From SXIZ01 sp040079795 (GTDB lineage: Bacteria > Pseudomonadota > Gammaproteobacteria > Methylococcales > Methylomonadaceae), in NCBI GenBank assembly GCA_040079795.1, contig JBEBJQ010000010.1, positions 1 through 64,000 of the forward strand: 64,000 nucleotides of DNA, in the 5' to 3' direction. Under the pieces are notes generated by a model that was not told where the DNA came from, ran no database searches, and was given only the letters and a program-made list of their open reading frames with translations. Below, piece by piece: positions 8,148 through 17,166 of the stretch (position 1 is its first letter; every line of letters begins with the position of its first letter). The position numbers and the translations under genes were made by a program.

Positions 8148-8828
8148 TTAGCTCAGCGCAGCATTATCAATATAAATATCCACCCCCATTTCCGGCTTGA
8201 TCTTGTTAACAGGCAATTGAAAGCCAGTTTGCCACTGCTGAACAGCTTCTTTTTTACTCGCGCCAGTAACCATAAATAGCAATTGCCGGGTATTGCTAAG
8301 TGCTTTGGCGCTTAGAGAAACCCGCTCCGGCGGGGGCTTAGGCGCATTAAAAATGGCATGCACCCATTCATCAGCAGCGTGCTCATGCCCTGGAAACAGG
8401 CTGGCGGTATGCCCATCTTCCCCCATACCCAGTAAGACCATATCAAATGGCATCACCTCGACAATATTTTGTTGATAAAGCTTCGCCGCTTCAAGACCAC
8501 CTAACTCAGCCGGGATGATCAGAATCTGTTCCGCTGGAATACTAACGTGGTTTAAAAAAGCTTGTCCTGCCATCACGCTATTACGGTTAGGATGGTCGGT
8601 AGGTAAGCAGCGCTCATCGCCAAAGTAGATAAACCATAGCGACCAATCGGTTTCTTTTTGCGTAAATAAGGGATATAGCTGCTCTGGTGTTGAGCCACCT
8701 GCCAATACCAGTTTGAAGCAACCCCGCTCCGCTATCGCCTGCTGTGCCGCAATAAAAACAACATCGCAGACCGCTTGCGCCACTTCTGCAGGAGTGTCGA
8801 ATTTTTTCCAATGATTGATTATTTGCAT
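8148..8828 (-). CDS. pgl: 6-phosphogluconolactonase
   Basis: Hydrolyses 6-phosphoglucono-1,5-lactone to 6-phosphogluconate, the step between the zwf and gnd products. The 226-residue protein has the DevB/NagB-like fold: FKLVLAGGSTPEQLYPLF, WFIYFGDERCLPTDHPNRN and LGMGEDGHTASLFPGH are the family signatures. The start at 8828 (MQIINHWKKF) overlaps the zwf stop by 10 bases, implying translational coupling; a start at 8852 would give a longer overlap. It is the distal gene of zwf-pgl. In methanotrophs with the ribulose monophosphate pathway, this branch supports cyclic oxidation of formaldehyde with NADPH formation. Confidence 0.93.
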   Translation of the reverse strand: MQIINHWKKFDTPAEVAQAVCDVVFIAAQQAIAERGCFKLVLAGGSTPEQLYPLFTQKETDWSLWFIYFGDERCLPTDHPNRNSVMAGQAFLNHVSIPAEQILIIPAELGGLEAAKLYQQNIVEVMPFDMVLLGMGEDGHTASLFPGHEHAADEWVHAIFNAPKPPPERVSLSAKALSNTRQLLFMVTGASKKEAVQQWQTGFQLPVNKIKPEMGVDIYIDNAALS

Positions 8829-10303
8829 TCGGGAGTTAAGGAACTGCGCCAATCCTGGCTTTCTTTATCAAATAAACGTCGGCTTTCAATAGGCCCCCAC
8901 GATCCGGCTGGATAAGTGGCAATATAATCCCGTTCAATTGCCCAGGTTTGCAGGATAGGATCAACAATCCGCCAAGCATATTCAACTTCGTCAAAACGTA
9001 AAAATAACGAACGGTCGCCCTGTAAAACATCTAATAATAAGTTTTCATACGCTTCGATGGCTTTTTCGTGATCCTCCCGAAAATTGGTGTCCAAACTGCT
9101 GGTGCGGGTATTCATTTCAAGACCCGGCTCTTTGGAGGTCAGCTCAATCCGAATACATTCTTCCGGCTGAATTCCTAACAATACCCAGTTGGGGTTAAAA
9201 CATTGCACCTGGGTGTCGCGAAACAATTGTTGCGGCGGGTGACGGAAGCAGATAGAAATAACCGATTGAGCTTTAGCCATCCGTTTACCTGTACGTAAGT
9301 AAAAAGGCACGCCCCGCCACCGCCAGTTATCAACATATAATTTTAACGCGGCATAAGTCTCAGTAACACTATTTGCCGGAATATCCTGCTCCTGCAGGTA
9401 ACTATTGACTTTCTCACCTTTAATTGAGCCTTGCGCATATTGCCCGCGAAACGCATGCGCATGCACGGCTTCTTTGGGAATTGGGCGAATAGATTTTAAT
9501 GCTTTAACCTTTTCGTCGCGCAATGCTTCTGCTTCCATAGAAACCGGCGGCTCCATAGCGACTAAAGTCATTAACTGCAACAAATGGCTTTGTAACATAT
9601 CCCGCAGCGCACCTGCACCATTGTAGTAGCCACCACGGGTGCTGATACCCAGCTCTTCGGAATGGGTAATCTGGATATGGTCAATGTAGTTACGGTTCCA
9701 CAGTGGTTCCAGCATAATATTGGCAAAGCGGAACACCAAGATGTTTTGGACGGTGTCTTTGCCGAGGTAATGGTCTATCCGGTATATTTGCTCTTCTGTG
9801 ACATAGTGACCAATGCGCTTTTGTAAAGCTTGTGCGCTTTCCAGATCATAGCCAAACGGCTTTTCAATAATCACCCGTCGCCAACCATACTCTTCTTTAA
9901 AAAGGTGCTGTTCATCCAATAACCCCATAACGTCACCGAATTCAGCCGGGCTAATAGATAAATAAAACGCGATATTCTTGGGATAAATATCCTGGCTCAG
10001 GGTATTGCTTAATTCACTGTAGCACTGCTGATTCAGAATGTCGCCCCGATGGTAATACAGGCGGTCACTAAAACGCTTAAAGGTTTTTTCATCAAACTTT
10101 GTGCCGATTTTAGCCTGAATCATTTCGCGCACTTCACTTAGCCATTTGGCCTGGTCCCAGTCCCGTCGACCAATCGCGAGAATACGCGTACCTTTAGGTA
10201 GGCGATTATCAACATCCAGATGATATAAGGCGGGCATTAATTTGACGCGCGAAAGGTTACCGGTCGCGCCAAAAATAACGTAGGTACAGGAGTCTGCTTG
10301 CAT
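8819..10303 (-). CDS. zwf: Glucose-6-phosphate 1-dehydrogenase
   Basis: Oxidises glucose 6-phosphate to 6-phosphogluconolactone with NAD(P)+. It is 494 residues, the normal bacterial length. The N-terminal Rossmann motif is FGATGNLSRVKLMPALYHL (Asn replaces the usual Asp), followed by IIEKPFGYDLESAQ and the active-site block RIDHYLGKDTVQN. The start is the ATG at 10303, preceded by GAGGACAATT; a TTG four codons upstream overlaps that ribosome-binding site and is less likely. It is transcribed with pgl (10-base overlap), and gnd lies 170 bases upstream on the same strand. Confidence 0.96.
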   Translation of the reverse strand: MQADSCTYVIFGATGNLSRVKLMPALYHLDVDNRLPKGTRILAIGRRDWDQAKWLSEVREMIQAKIGTKFDEKTFKRFSDRLYYHRGDILNQQCYSELSNTLSQDIYPKNIAFYLSISPAEFGDVMGLLDEQHLFKEEYGWRRVIIEKPFGYDLESAQALQKRIGHYVTEEQIYRIDHYLGKDTVQNILVFRFANIMLEPLWNRNYIDHIQITHSEELGISTRGGYYNGAGALRDMLQSHLLQLMTLVAMEPPVSMEAEALRDEKVKALKSIRPIPKEAVHAHAFRGQYAQGSIKGEKVNSYLQEQDIPANSVTETYAALKLYVDNWRWRGVPFYLRTGKRMAKAQSVISICFRHPPQQLFRDTQVQCFNPNWVLLGIQPEECIRIELTSKEPGLEMNTRTSSLDTNFREDHEKAIEAYENLLLDVLQGDRSLFLRFDEVEYAWRIVDPILQTWAIERDYIATYPAGSWGPIESRRLFDKESQDWRSSLTPECK

Positions 10304-10409
10304 AATTGTCCTCAAAGAAAATGTTGAAATACCTGCTTAATTCTGTTCAGCACATCCTGCAAACTTCAATTGATCAGGTATTTTATTTTTGGAGAGTTGC
10401 ACAACTGCT

Positions 10410-10437
10410 GTAGAGACGCAAGATTTTGCGTCTCTAC
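10410..10437. repeat. Perfect 12-bp-arm palindrome (GTAGAGACGCAA family)
   Basis: GTAGAGACGCAA, loop GATT, then TTGCGTCTCTAC, a perfect inverted repeat. It lies in the gap between gnd and zwf. The same kind of GTAGAGACGCAA...TTGCGTCTCTAC element is a dispersed repeat in many bacteria. It has no T-run, so is not called a terminator. Confidence 0.75.
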
Positions 10438-10473
10438 GCTACACGCTGCTATACTCGTAACAGTGGTATTGAT

Positions 10474-11919
10474 TTAAAGTGTATATTGGGTCGATGCGAC
10501 ATTGCCGCCTTCCCCCGTCCAATCGGTATGAAAAAATTGTCCGGCAGGCTTATCCACACGTTCATAGGTATGCGCACCAAAATAGTCCCGTTGCGCTTGC
10601 AGTAAATTTGCCGGCAAACGGGCACAGCGATAACCGTCGTAGTAAGCCAACGCCGCTGAAAATGCGGGAGTCGGAATGCCCAACTCGATAGCGGTAATAA
10701 TCGCCTTGCGCCAACCGGCATCCGCTTTTGCTATCGCATCAATAAAGAACTGGTCCAACAATAAATTATCCAGGTCAGGATTTTTTACATACGCCTGTTT
10801 AATATCATTTAAAAAGCGGCTACGGATAATACAGCCACCGCGCCACATTAAGGCAATATCCCCGTACGCCAGTGACCAACCGAATTCAGCCGCCGCTTCA
10901 CGCATTAAACGAAAACCTTGGGCATAAGAAATAATCTTAGACGCATATAAGGCATCGCCAATCGCATCAATAAGTGCCTGCTGATCACCACTAAACCTAC
11001 CGGTTGGTTTTGGCAATACCGTTGAAGCTTGCACCCGTTCCTGTTTTTGCGCCGACAAACAACGGGCAAAAACCGATTCACCGATTAAAGTCAATGGAAT
11101 ACCTAGATCCAATGCATTGGTCGCTGTCCATTTGCCCGTGCCTTTCTGCCCGGCTTTATCCAGAATTTTATCGACTAACGGTAAGCCGTCGGTGTCTTTA
11201 TAATTAAAAATATCCGCACTGATTTCCATTAAGTAAGAGCTTAATTTCTCTTCGTTCCAGCGCGCAAAAAGCGTATGCAGCTGATCTGCTGAAAGGCCAA
11301 GACCTTGGGACAATACCTGATAGGCTTCGCAAATCAGTTGCATGTCACCATATTCAATGCCGTTATGCACCATTTTTACATAGTGTCCGGCACCGGCGTC
11401 ACCAACCCAGTTGCAGCAAGGCTCATTATCCACTTTCGCGCTAATCACCTGAAAAATCGGCTTAACCGCCTCCCAGGCTTTAGGATTTCCGCCCGGCATA
11501 ATAGACGGGCCATTACGCGCACCCGCCTCACCGCCAGAAACGCCGGTACCGACAAACAAAATGCCTTTGGCTTGCAACGCTTCGGTACGGCGGTTGGTGT
11601 CGGTAAATAACGAATTACCCCCATCAATAATAATATCGCCCGCACCCAATAACGGTACGAGTTGCTCAATGTAGGCATCCACCACATCCCCTGCTTTAAC
11701 CATCAGCATGACTTTGCGCGGCACTTCCAGGCTATTGACCAAATCACCCAAAGTAGCACAGCCAATAACTTGCGTGCCTTTAGCAGGCCCTGCCAAAAAC
11801 TCGTCGGTAGTTTTTTGGGTACGGTTATGCACCGCGACTTTAAAGCCGTGGTCATTCATATTCAGTACCAGGTTTTGACCCATCACCGCCAATCCGATTA
11901 ATCCGATATTTGCTTTCAT
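10474..11919 (-). CDS. gnd: 6-phosphogluconate dehydrogenase, decarboxylating
   Basis: Converts 6-phosphogluconate to ribulose 5-phosphate and CO2, reducing NAD(P)+. At 481 residues it is the long (GndA-like) form. It shows the N-terminal dinucleotide motif GLAVMGQNLVLNM, the substrate block FVGTGVSGGEAGARNG, GAGHYVKMVHNGIEYGDM containing the catalytic Lys, and a C-terminal ALAYYDGYRCARLPANLLQA helix segment. Together with zwf and pgl downstream on the same strand it completes the oxidative pentose-phosphate branch, supplying ribulose 5-phosphate for formaldehyde fixation if the host is a ribulose monophosphate methanotroph. Confidence 0.96.
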   Translation of the reverse strand: MKANIGLIGLAVMGQNLVLNMNDHGFKVAVHNRTQKTTDEFLAGPAKGTQVIGCATLGDLVNSLEVPRKVMLMVKAGDVVDAYIEQLVPLLGAGDIIIDGGNSLFTDTNRRTEALQAKGILFVGTGVSGGEAGARNGPSIMPGGNPKAWEAVKPIFQVISAKVDNEPCCNWVGDAGAGHYVKMVHNGIEYGDMQLICEAYQVLSQGLGLSADQLHTLFARWNEEKLSSYLMEISADIFNYKDTDGLPLVDKILDKAGQKGTGKWTATNALDLGIPLTLIGESVFARCLSAQKQERVQASTVLPKPTGRFSGDQQALIDAIGDALYASKIISYAQGFRLMREAAAEFGWSLAYGDIALMWRGGCIIRSRFLNDIKQAYVKNPDLDNLLLDQFFIDAIAKADAGWRKAIITAIELGIPTPAFSAALAYYDGYRCARLPANLLQAQRDYFGAHTYERVDKPAGQFFHTDWTGEGGNVASTQYTL

Positions 11920-12104
11920 GCTTAACCTATAAAGTATTTTGTTCAGTGAGTAAAAAGCTTAACTGTTATAAAAGCCATTATCCTGCTTTCATAGCGATTA
12001 AACCGTGGTAAAAATAAAGTTGAACGTAGCAATCGTCTTGAGTCCGAATAGCGCCACCTTCGAAAACGAAAATTAGCCTTGCGGTTTTTTGCAACCCAAT
12101 AAGA

Positions 12105-12386
12105 CTATAAAACTCCACGTTCAATCTCTTGTAAATAAAGGAAATTAGGGGCTTTTACACCTGCCTGTTTTCTAATTTCGACTAATTCCGGGGACTCAAA
12201 AAAACGCCGGGCATTATCCAGTGAGTTCCATGCCGAAAAGTGCACAATCATATTATTGGCGTCATCGTAGCGCAGCAACTGGTAACTGATTTCCCCGGCA
12301 TTTTTTCTGATTTCCGCCGCCTGATCAAAAATAGCTTTCCAGACCGGGTAGGCTTCGACTTCATGAATAATTAAAACGTGCTGCAT
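12105..12386 (-). CDS. ABM-domain (dimeric alpha-beta barrel) protein
   Basis: A 93-residue protein with the antibiotic-biosynthesis-monooxygenase-like ferredoxin fold: HVLIIHEVEAYPVWKAIFDQ, then YQLLRYDDANNMIVHFSAW, then ARRFFESPELVEIRKQAGV. Such proteins form dimers and range from quinol monooxygenases to stress proteins; this one lacks context that would fix a substrate. It lies 185 bases upstream of gnd on the same strand, so co-transcription is possible but not evident. Confidence 0.8.
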   Translation of the reverse strand: MQHVLIIHEVEAYPVWKAIFDQAAEIRKNAGEISYQLLRYDDANNMIVHFSAWNSLDNARRFFESPELVEIRKQAGVKAPNFLYLQEIERGVL

Positions 12387-12720
12387 GTAATCTCTAGTTC
12401 CTGATTAACTTGCGTGCCTTCATTAGGTGCAACTAAACAATATGGCGCTAATTTTACAGGGTTATCAAACACTACGTTCAATTAAATGCTGTTATTTAAC
12501 ACACTTTTAGCGAGGAGCATGGGTTAAATAACACAATGGATAAGTCAGCATAGTGATTCGCTTTCTCATTAAGATCAGGTTTGTAATATAATCCGACATC
12601 CAAGTACAGGGTTTATCGATCAAGCATCATATTTGCCGTCGATTGCCTAAAATTATAATAACAATATCGCCTCACTAATTTGATAGGGGGCTCATAAACA
12701 AGCAAAGAGGGGCAGGATTT
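12387..12720. other. Intergenic region with an inverted repeat
   Basis: Divergent intergenic region between the ABM gene and the membrane protein at 12721, so promoters for both should lie here. GTTATTTAAC (12491-12500) and GTTAAATAAC (12523-12532) form a perfect 10-bp inverted repeat with a 22-base spacer, in the form of an operator for a dimeric regulator or an RNA stem. Nothing else recognisable. Confidence 0.4.
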
Positions 12721-13473
12721 ATGTGTTGGAGTGGAGAAGCATCAGGTGTTTTAGCCGTCGCAGGCCTGAGTACCGCAGCGTATGTTGCAATCAAAGGCGA
12801 ATCAAAGGAGCTCTGGATTCCATTAACCTATTTTGCCTTAATGGAATTATTGCAAGCGGTCACCTACATTTACATTGATCTATGCGATAACCCCAATAAT
12901 CAGATCCTCACGCTTTTTGGCTATCTACATGTTTCCTTCCAGCCGTTTTTTGTGAATATGGTCGCCATGTACTTTATTCCTGAAAGCGTCAAAGTAAAAA
13001 TCCGTACCGTTGTTTACAGCATTTGCGCGATCGGCACGGTTTCCATGCTGGTCAAAATGTATCCGTTCGCATGGGCAGGTACCTGTAATATTGGGATAGA
13101 AGGTTTCTGTGGCCCGCATATTTGCTCTACCTCTGGCTCCTGGCATATTGCGTGGCAAATGCCGTTAAATGGCTTATTGTCTAACCCTATAGAATGGCTG
13201 ATGGGCTTTAACTGGGGCTTACATGCACTTACCTATATCCTAGTAGCTTTTTGGATGCCGCTTATCTATGGCTCGTGGCGTTTTGTCAGCTTCCATTATC
13301 TTATTGGCCCGTTTATTTCCGACATTACCACCACTGATCCCAATGAATATTCAGCGGTTTGGTGTTTATTTTCAATCGCATTATGTGTTTCAGTGATTAA
13401 AACGCCGATTAGAAAGCATTTGCACGTTAAAACTTGGCCGTTTTATAAGACTACAATCGCTGATTCATTGTAA
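12721..13473 (+). CDS. Integral membrane protein, MCWS-type (DUF5765-like)
   Basis: A 250-residue polytopic inner-membrane protein, about six to seven hydrophobic segments. The N-terminus MCWSGEASGVLAVAG and the second segment (WIPLTYFALMELLQAVTYIY) are characteristic of a family of unknown function found in diverse bacteria; I recall it as DUF5765, with moderate confidence. Extracytoplasmic cysteines (CNIGIEGFCGPHIC) may form disulfides. The ATG at 12721 is preceded by GAGGGGCAGGATTT. A hairpin terminator follows at 13485-13520. Function unknown. Confidence 0.75.
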   Translation: MCWSGEASGVLAVAGLSTAAYVAIKGESKELWIPLTYFALMELLQAVTYIYIDLCDNPNNQILTLFGYLHVSFQPFFVNMVAMYFIPESVKVKIRTVVYSICAIGTVSMLVKMYPFAWAGTCNIGIEGFCGPHICSTSGSWHIAWQMPLNGLLSNPIEWLMGFNWGLHALTYILVAFWMPLIYGSWRFVSFHYLIGPFISDITTTDPNEYSAVWCLFSIALCVSVIKTPIRKHLHVKTWPFYKTTIADSL

Positions 13474-13484
13474 CTTTGCCCTCT

Positions 13485-13520
13485 AACACTGGCGTAGCCT
13501 CAAAAGCCACCAGTGTTTTT
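13485..13520 (+). terminator. Intrinsic terminator after the membrane protein gene
   Basis: AACACTGG (13485-13492) pairs with CCAGTGTT (13510-13517), followed by TTT. It lies just after the stop at 13473. Confidence 0.7.
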
Positions 13521-13629
13521 GAAGTAATCCTTAAATTCATTGTGGAAAGCTTTTTTTTAATTTAAAAAGGGCGTATTATCAAAATGTTCCAAAATAAAAA
13601 ACAATAACAATGAACAATGAGGAGGAAAT

Positions 13630-13836
13630 ATGGGTAGTGTTACATTACTATTTTTGATTATGTTTATCGTTGCGGGCTGTGCTTTTGCGCCGCTGGGGTA
13701 TTTTATTTATAAATTTACCCAAGAGGGTGGCAAACCTTTTGGTGAAACAGAACCGCATGGTGATAGCGAATCGTGGGTGCTTAATCTCGCAGAAACCGCT
13801 ATTCATAAAGTCAAAGCAATCGTCGATAAAAAATAA
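13630..13836 (+). CDS. Small single-pass membrane protein
   Basis: A 68-residue protein with a strong ribosome-binding site (GAGGAGGAAAT before ATG). It has one transmembrane helix (LLFLIMFIVAGCAFAPLGYFIY), then a soluble tail, SESWVLNLAETAIHKVKAIV, which could be amphipathic. Homology not recognised. The isolated gene is closed by a strong hairpin at 13878-13902. Confidence 0.75.
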   Translation: MGSVTLLFLIMFIVAGCAFAPLGYFIYKFTQEGGKPFGETEPHGDSESWVLNLAETAIHKVKAIVDKK

Positions 13837-13877
13837 CTTGATTGTATATTCAAGACGGCTATTTACTGCAATCCAAC

Positions 13878-13902
13878 GGGGCAGATAGACATCATCTGCC
13901 CC
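13878..13902. terminator. Hairpin between converging genes
   Basis: GGGGCAGAT (13878-13886) pairs perfectly with ATCTGCCCC (13894-13902) around a seven-base loop, with an AT-rich flank on both sides. It separates the small plus-strand gene from the minus-strand flavoprotein gene. Confidence 0.7.
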
Positions 13903-13972
13903 AATTATTTCTTTACTCCTAAATAAAGCTGTTTCTGATAATAACTATCAGTAAAGTGACGCCTCGCTTACC

Positions 13973-15505
13973 TTAACCCCTACGCCACGCATGATAACGC
14001 CTGACCCACTCCAGCAATTGTTGCGGCGCATGGTTACGTTTCCACACTCCGGCAACATATTTGTTCGCTTCCGCCAGCGTGGGATAAATGTGAATTGTCC
14101 CCAGCACTTTATTCAAGCCCAGATTATGCTTCATTGCCAACACAAATTCCGCGAGCAAATCACCGGCATGATCGCCAACAATGGTTACGCCTAAAATTTT
14201 ATCTTTACCCGGTTTGGTCAATACTTTAACAAAGCCATGTGCTTCGTTATCCGCAATCGCCCGATCTAAATCATCCAGATGATAGGTACTGGTTTCATAG
14301 GCAATGCCTTGCTCTTTTGCTTCCTGCTCATTTAGGCCAACCCTTGCCACTTCAGGGTCAATAAACGTCGACCAGGGAATCACAGAATAATCGGTGCGGA
14401 ATTTTTTGAACTGTCCAAATAAGGCGTTTACCACAGCATACCAGGCTTGATGGGCGGCGGTATGGGTGAATTGATAAGGGCCTGCGACATCACCACAGGC
14501 ATAGATATTAGGGTAATTGGTTTCCTGAAAAGCATTAACCGCAATGGTTTTTCGAGGCGATATCGTGATGCCCAGCTCCTCAATCCCATAGCCCGTCAGA
14601 TTAGCCGCCCGCCCGATAGCCAACAACACTTGATCAAAGCCAATACGCACGTCTTGTCCTTGATGTTCTGCGAGCAAATACTTTGCGCCGTTTTCAAGCG
14701 AAAATTGTTTGGCGGTATGTCCCAAGAATACCTTAATGCCTTCCTGTTTAAATTTTGCCAGCACCAGCGTGGAAACATCGGTATCCTCACGTGTCATCAA
14801 CCTGGGTAGCTGCTCAACCTGCGTAACCTGACAGCCCAAACGGACAAAAGCCTGCGCCAGTTCACAGCCAATCGGGCCGCCGCCTAACACCAGTAAGCGC
14901 TTTGGCTGTTCACGTAAATCCCAAACCGTGTCGGAGGTCAGATACCCGACTTCAGCCAAGCCGGGTATGGGCGGCACAAATGGTTTTGCGCCTGCGGCAA
15001 TCACTATGCTGCGCGTAGTAATAACCCGAGTATCATCAGCCGTTTTAACCTCTACCGCCCAGGGCGATATGATTTTGGCAGTGCCTGTAAGCACTTCTAC
15101 CCCCAGCTGGGTATAGCGTTCAATGGAATCATGCGGCGCAATCGTTTTGACGATGTTTTGTACCCGTGTCATTACATCAGCAAAATCAAAAGCAGCCGAG
15201 GCAGATTTGATGCCAAACTCAGCGGATCGGGTCACATGCGATAAAAATTTAGCGGAACGGATTAATGCTTTTGAGGGGACGCAACCGGTATTTAGGCAAT
15301 CCCCCCCCATTAAATTCTTTTCAACCAACGTCACTTTGGCTTTAACCGCAGCAGCAATATAAGCCGTCACTAAACCGCCAGAGCCTGCACCAATCACCAC
15401 CAGGTTGTTATCAAACTTTTTAGGCTTAAGCCACTTGCCAGCAGATTTGGCGGACGCTGTATGTTGCTCAGTCACGGGGAAAGTTCTCGACAAATTTTTT
15501 GGCAA
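13973..15505 (-). CDS. MerA-like FAD-dependent disulfide oxidoreductase
   Basis: A 510-residue class I pyridine nucleotide-disulfide oxidoreductase, cytoplasmic. The FAD site is VVIGAGSGGLVTAYIAA and the redox pair CLNTGCVPSK. NAD(P)H binding is at LLVLGGGPIGCELAQAF, the second FAD motif ends in NIYACGDVAG, and a C-terminal dimerisation domain holds GVTIVGDHAGDLLAEFVLAM. The C-terminal Cys pair of true mercuric reductase and the N-terminal HMA domain are absent. It is a mercuric-reductase-like protein of the type usually paired with TVP38 membrane proteins. Its start overlaps the TVP38 gene by 38 bases, so the two are coupled. The first ~27 residues are non-conserved, so the true start could be further in. 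Confidence 0.88.
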   Translation of the reverse strand: MPKNLSRTFPVTEQHTASAKSAGKWLKPKKFDNNLVVIGAGSGGLVTAYIAAAVKAKVTLVEKNLMGGDCLNTGCVPSKALIRSAKFLSHVTRSAEFGIKSASAAFDFADVMTRVQNIVKTIAPHDSIERYTQLGVEVLTGTAKIISPWAVEVKTADDTRVITTRSIVIAAGAKPFVPPIPGLAEVGYLTSDTVWDLREQPKRLLVLGGGPIGCELAQAFVRLGCQVTQVEQLPRLMTREDTDVSTLVLAKFKQEGIKVFLGHTAKQFSLENGAKYLLAEHQGQDVRIGFDQVLLAIGRAANLTGYGIEELGITISPRKTIAVNAFQETNYPNIYACGDVAGPYQFTHTAAHQAWYAVVNALFGQFKKFRTDYSVIPWSTFIDPEVARVGLNEQEAKEQGIAYETSTYHLDDLDRAIADNEAHGFVKVLTKPGKDKILGVTIVGDHAGDLLAEFVLAMKHNLGLNKVLGTIHIYPTLAEANKYVAGVWKRNHAPQQLLEWVRRYHAWRRG

Positions 15506-16142
15506 TTAAAGGAAACACCCCCAACAACACAAAAGAACCCACTAAAGCAGGCGACAAAATATCCGACAAGGCATGAACTTTAGCCAACTGCGTACCGGCA
15601 TTCACATACACCAAAGTCCCCGCCAGCATGCCTATCTGACTCACCCAATAAAAAGTGCGCGTTTTAAGGGTAGTCAAGCCCATCAATAAATTAATCAAAA
15701 AAAACGGAAATAATGGCACCAAGCGCAGGGTAAACAGATAATATGCACCATCACGCTCAATGCCTGCATTAATTGCCTGAAGACGCTCACCAAACTTGGC
15801 TTGAATAGTGTCCTTAAACAAAAAACGCGCCGCTAAAAAAGCCAGGGTTGCGCCAATAGTCGAAGCAAAAGACACCACCAGGGTACCCCAAAACAACCCA
15901 AATAGCGCGCCGCCTGCGAGGGTTAAAATGGCTGCGCCTGGGAGTGATAAACCAGTCACCGCAATATAAGTAAACCCATAAACAACAATAGCCAATAAGC
16001 CATGTTCATCCCGAAAACGGGTAATACTGGCTTGTTGGGTTTTAAGCATCTCCAACGTCAGATACTGCTGACCACCTAAATAAAAAAACAGGCTTATAGC
16101 AATAGCGATAACGGCTATCAGGCTCAGTCGGGGTAGGTTCAT
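15468..16142 (-). CDS. TVP38/TMEM64 family membrane protein
   Basis: A 224-residue inner-membrane protein of the DedA-like SNARE-associated superfamily. After an N-terminal helix, the core block LSLPGAAILTLAGGALFGLF followed by GATLAFLAARFL is the family signature; VPLFPFFLINLLMGLT is the second. Members are thought to handle lipids or small molecules across the membrane; the substrate here is unknown. Coupled by overlap to the downstream MerA-like flavoprotein and 57 bases from the DUF547 gene upstream. Confidence 0.88.
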   Translation of the reverse strand: MNLPRLSLIAVIAIAISLFFYLGGQQYLTLEMLKTQQASITRFRDEHGLLAIVVYGFTYIAVTGLSLPGAAILTLAGGALFGLFWGTLVVSFASTIGATLAFLAARFLFKDTIQAKFGERLQAINAGIERDGAYYLFTLRLVPLFPFFLINLLMGLTTLKTRTFYWVSQIGMLAGTLVYVNAGTQLAKVHALSDILSPALVGSFVLLGVFPLIAKKFVENFPRD

Positions 16143-16199
16143 ATTGATGTCCTAATGTTTAATAATTGGACGCAGTGTAAAAAAATCCCTTCAGATTTG

Positions 16200-17051
16200 T
16201 CACTTATCGATCCCATTCAGAAACCAGATATATTTAATATCCGCCTCAATCGGCAAGGTGGGCAAAGCTGCTTTGTAGTGCCGGATAAAAGCTTCAACGC
16301 CACCCACGCTTTTAAAATCCTTTTCAAACCAGTCAAATATTTTCGATACATGAATGGCCTTACTATCAACACTCAGCCCTTTTTTGGGATTATTTAAAAA
16401 CTGGCTGATTTGTTCATCTAACTGGCTATTTAACTTTTCTGCCGTATAAGGCTCAGCACGTAAATCCGGACAACTAACCGATGCGCAAACGATGGCAAAA
16501 TGAATACGCGGCTCCCCCATTGGCCTTAATATGTCATTTTCAATGGTGTCCAGTGATATTTCCTCGCCGTCAATAATACCGGCGGTTTTTCCCCATACCG
16601 GTGATAACAAATTGCCAACATCTTTAATGGAGGTCAGCGGCCAATTATCCAGCACTATTTTTATCGCGAGAATATTGTAGGCATTAATATAGAAAGCCAG
16701 CTTTTCCTCTTTACTGGTCAGGGTTTTAACCGGAAAAACTTTAATTTGCTGATAAACCGCTTCCAATTGGCCGGATTTTTTGAGCGCCGCATAATCAACC
16801 AATGCTAAGGATGTGTCGTACTTGGTGCCCGGCATGACTGTCTGCAAGACCTTGGCATAAGCAGTCCAATCTGGTGAGTTGGCAAAAGCACTGAATGATA
16901 ACGACAGATTTAACAGGATGGCAAGTAACGCTGTTTTGGTGAAACGCCTGTTTAACAACGGCCACCATCTACATAAATACGCTGCTAGTCTAAAGGCATT
17001 GGTATGGTGTAATTCTGTGCCACGATAATTGTTGGTTTTATAGGAAAACAT
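16200..17051 (-). CDS. DUF547 exported protein
   Basis: A 283-residue protein with a long basic N-region and a signal-type hydrophobic segment (TALLAILLNLSLSFSAFA, residues ~40-57). The DUF547 domain follows: DYAALKKSGQLEAVYQQI, KLAFYINAYNILAIKIVL and FAIVCASVSCPDLRAEPY. The pattern of a conserved Cys, Asn and Ser-Cys-Pro suggests a papain-like or transglutaminase-like fold, but no activity is established. AAGGAG upstream supports the ATG at 17051. It sits between the sigma/anti-sigma genes and TVP38 on the same strand, a neighbour pattern that suggests envelope metal or redox stress. Confidence 0.85.
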   Translation of the reverse strand: MFSYKTNNYRGTELHHTNAFRLAAYLCRWWPLLNRRFTKTALLAILLNLSLSFSAFANSPDWTAYAKVLQTVMPGTKYDTSLALVDYAALKKSGQLEAVYQQIKVFPVKTLTSKEEKLAFYINAYNILAIKIVLDNWPLTSIKDVGNLLSPVWGKTAGIIDGEEISLDTIENDILRPMGEPRIHFAIVCASVSCPDLRAEPYTAEKLNSQLDEQISQFLNNPKKGLSVDSKAIHVSKIFDWFEKDFKSVGGVEAFIRHYKAALPTLPIEADIKYIWFLNGIDK

Positions 17052-17166
17052 TGGACGGTACTCCTTACGCTATCGTGAAAGATAATTGGTTTAATGATTT
17101 TTTTCAAGTTCAATAAGGTTTATGCGTCACAACGAAATCCAACACGTGGCGTAATAAGGCCATCGC

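Noticed and set aside
13973..15505. True mercuric reductase (merA)
   Set aside because: No HMA domain, no C-terminal Cys pair and no other mer gene; coupled instead to TVP38.
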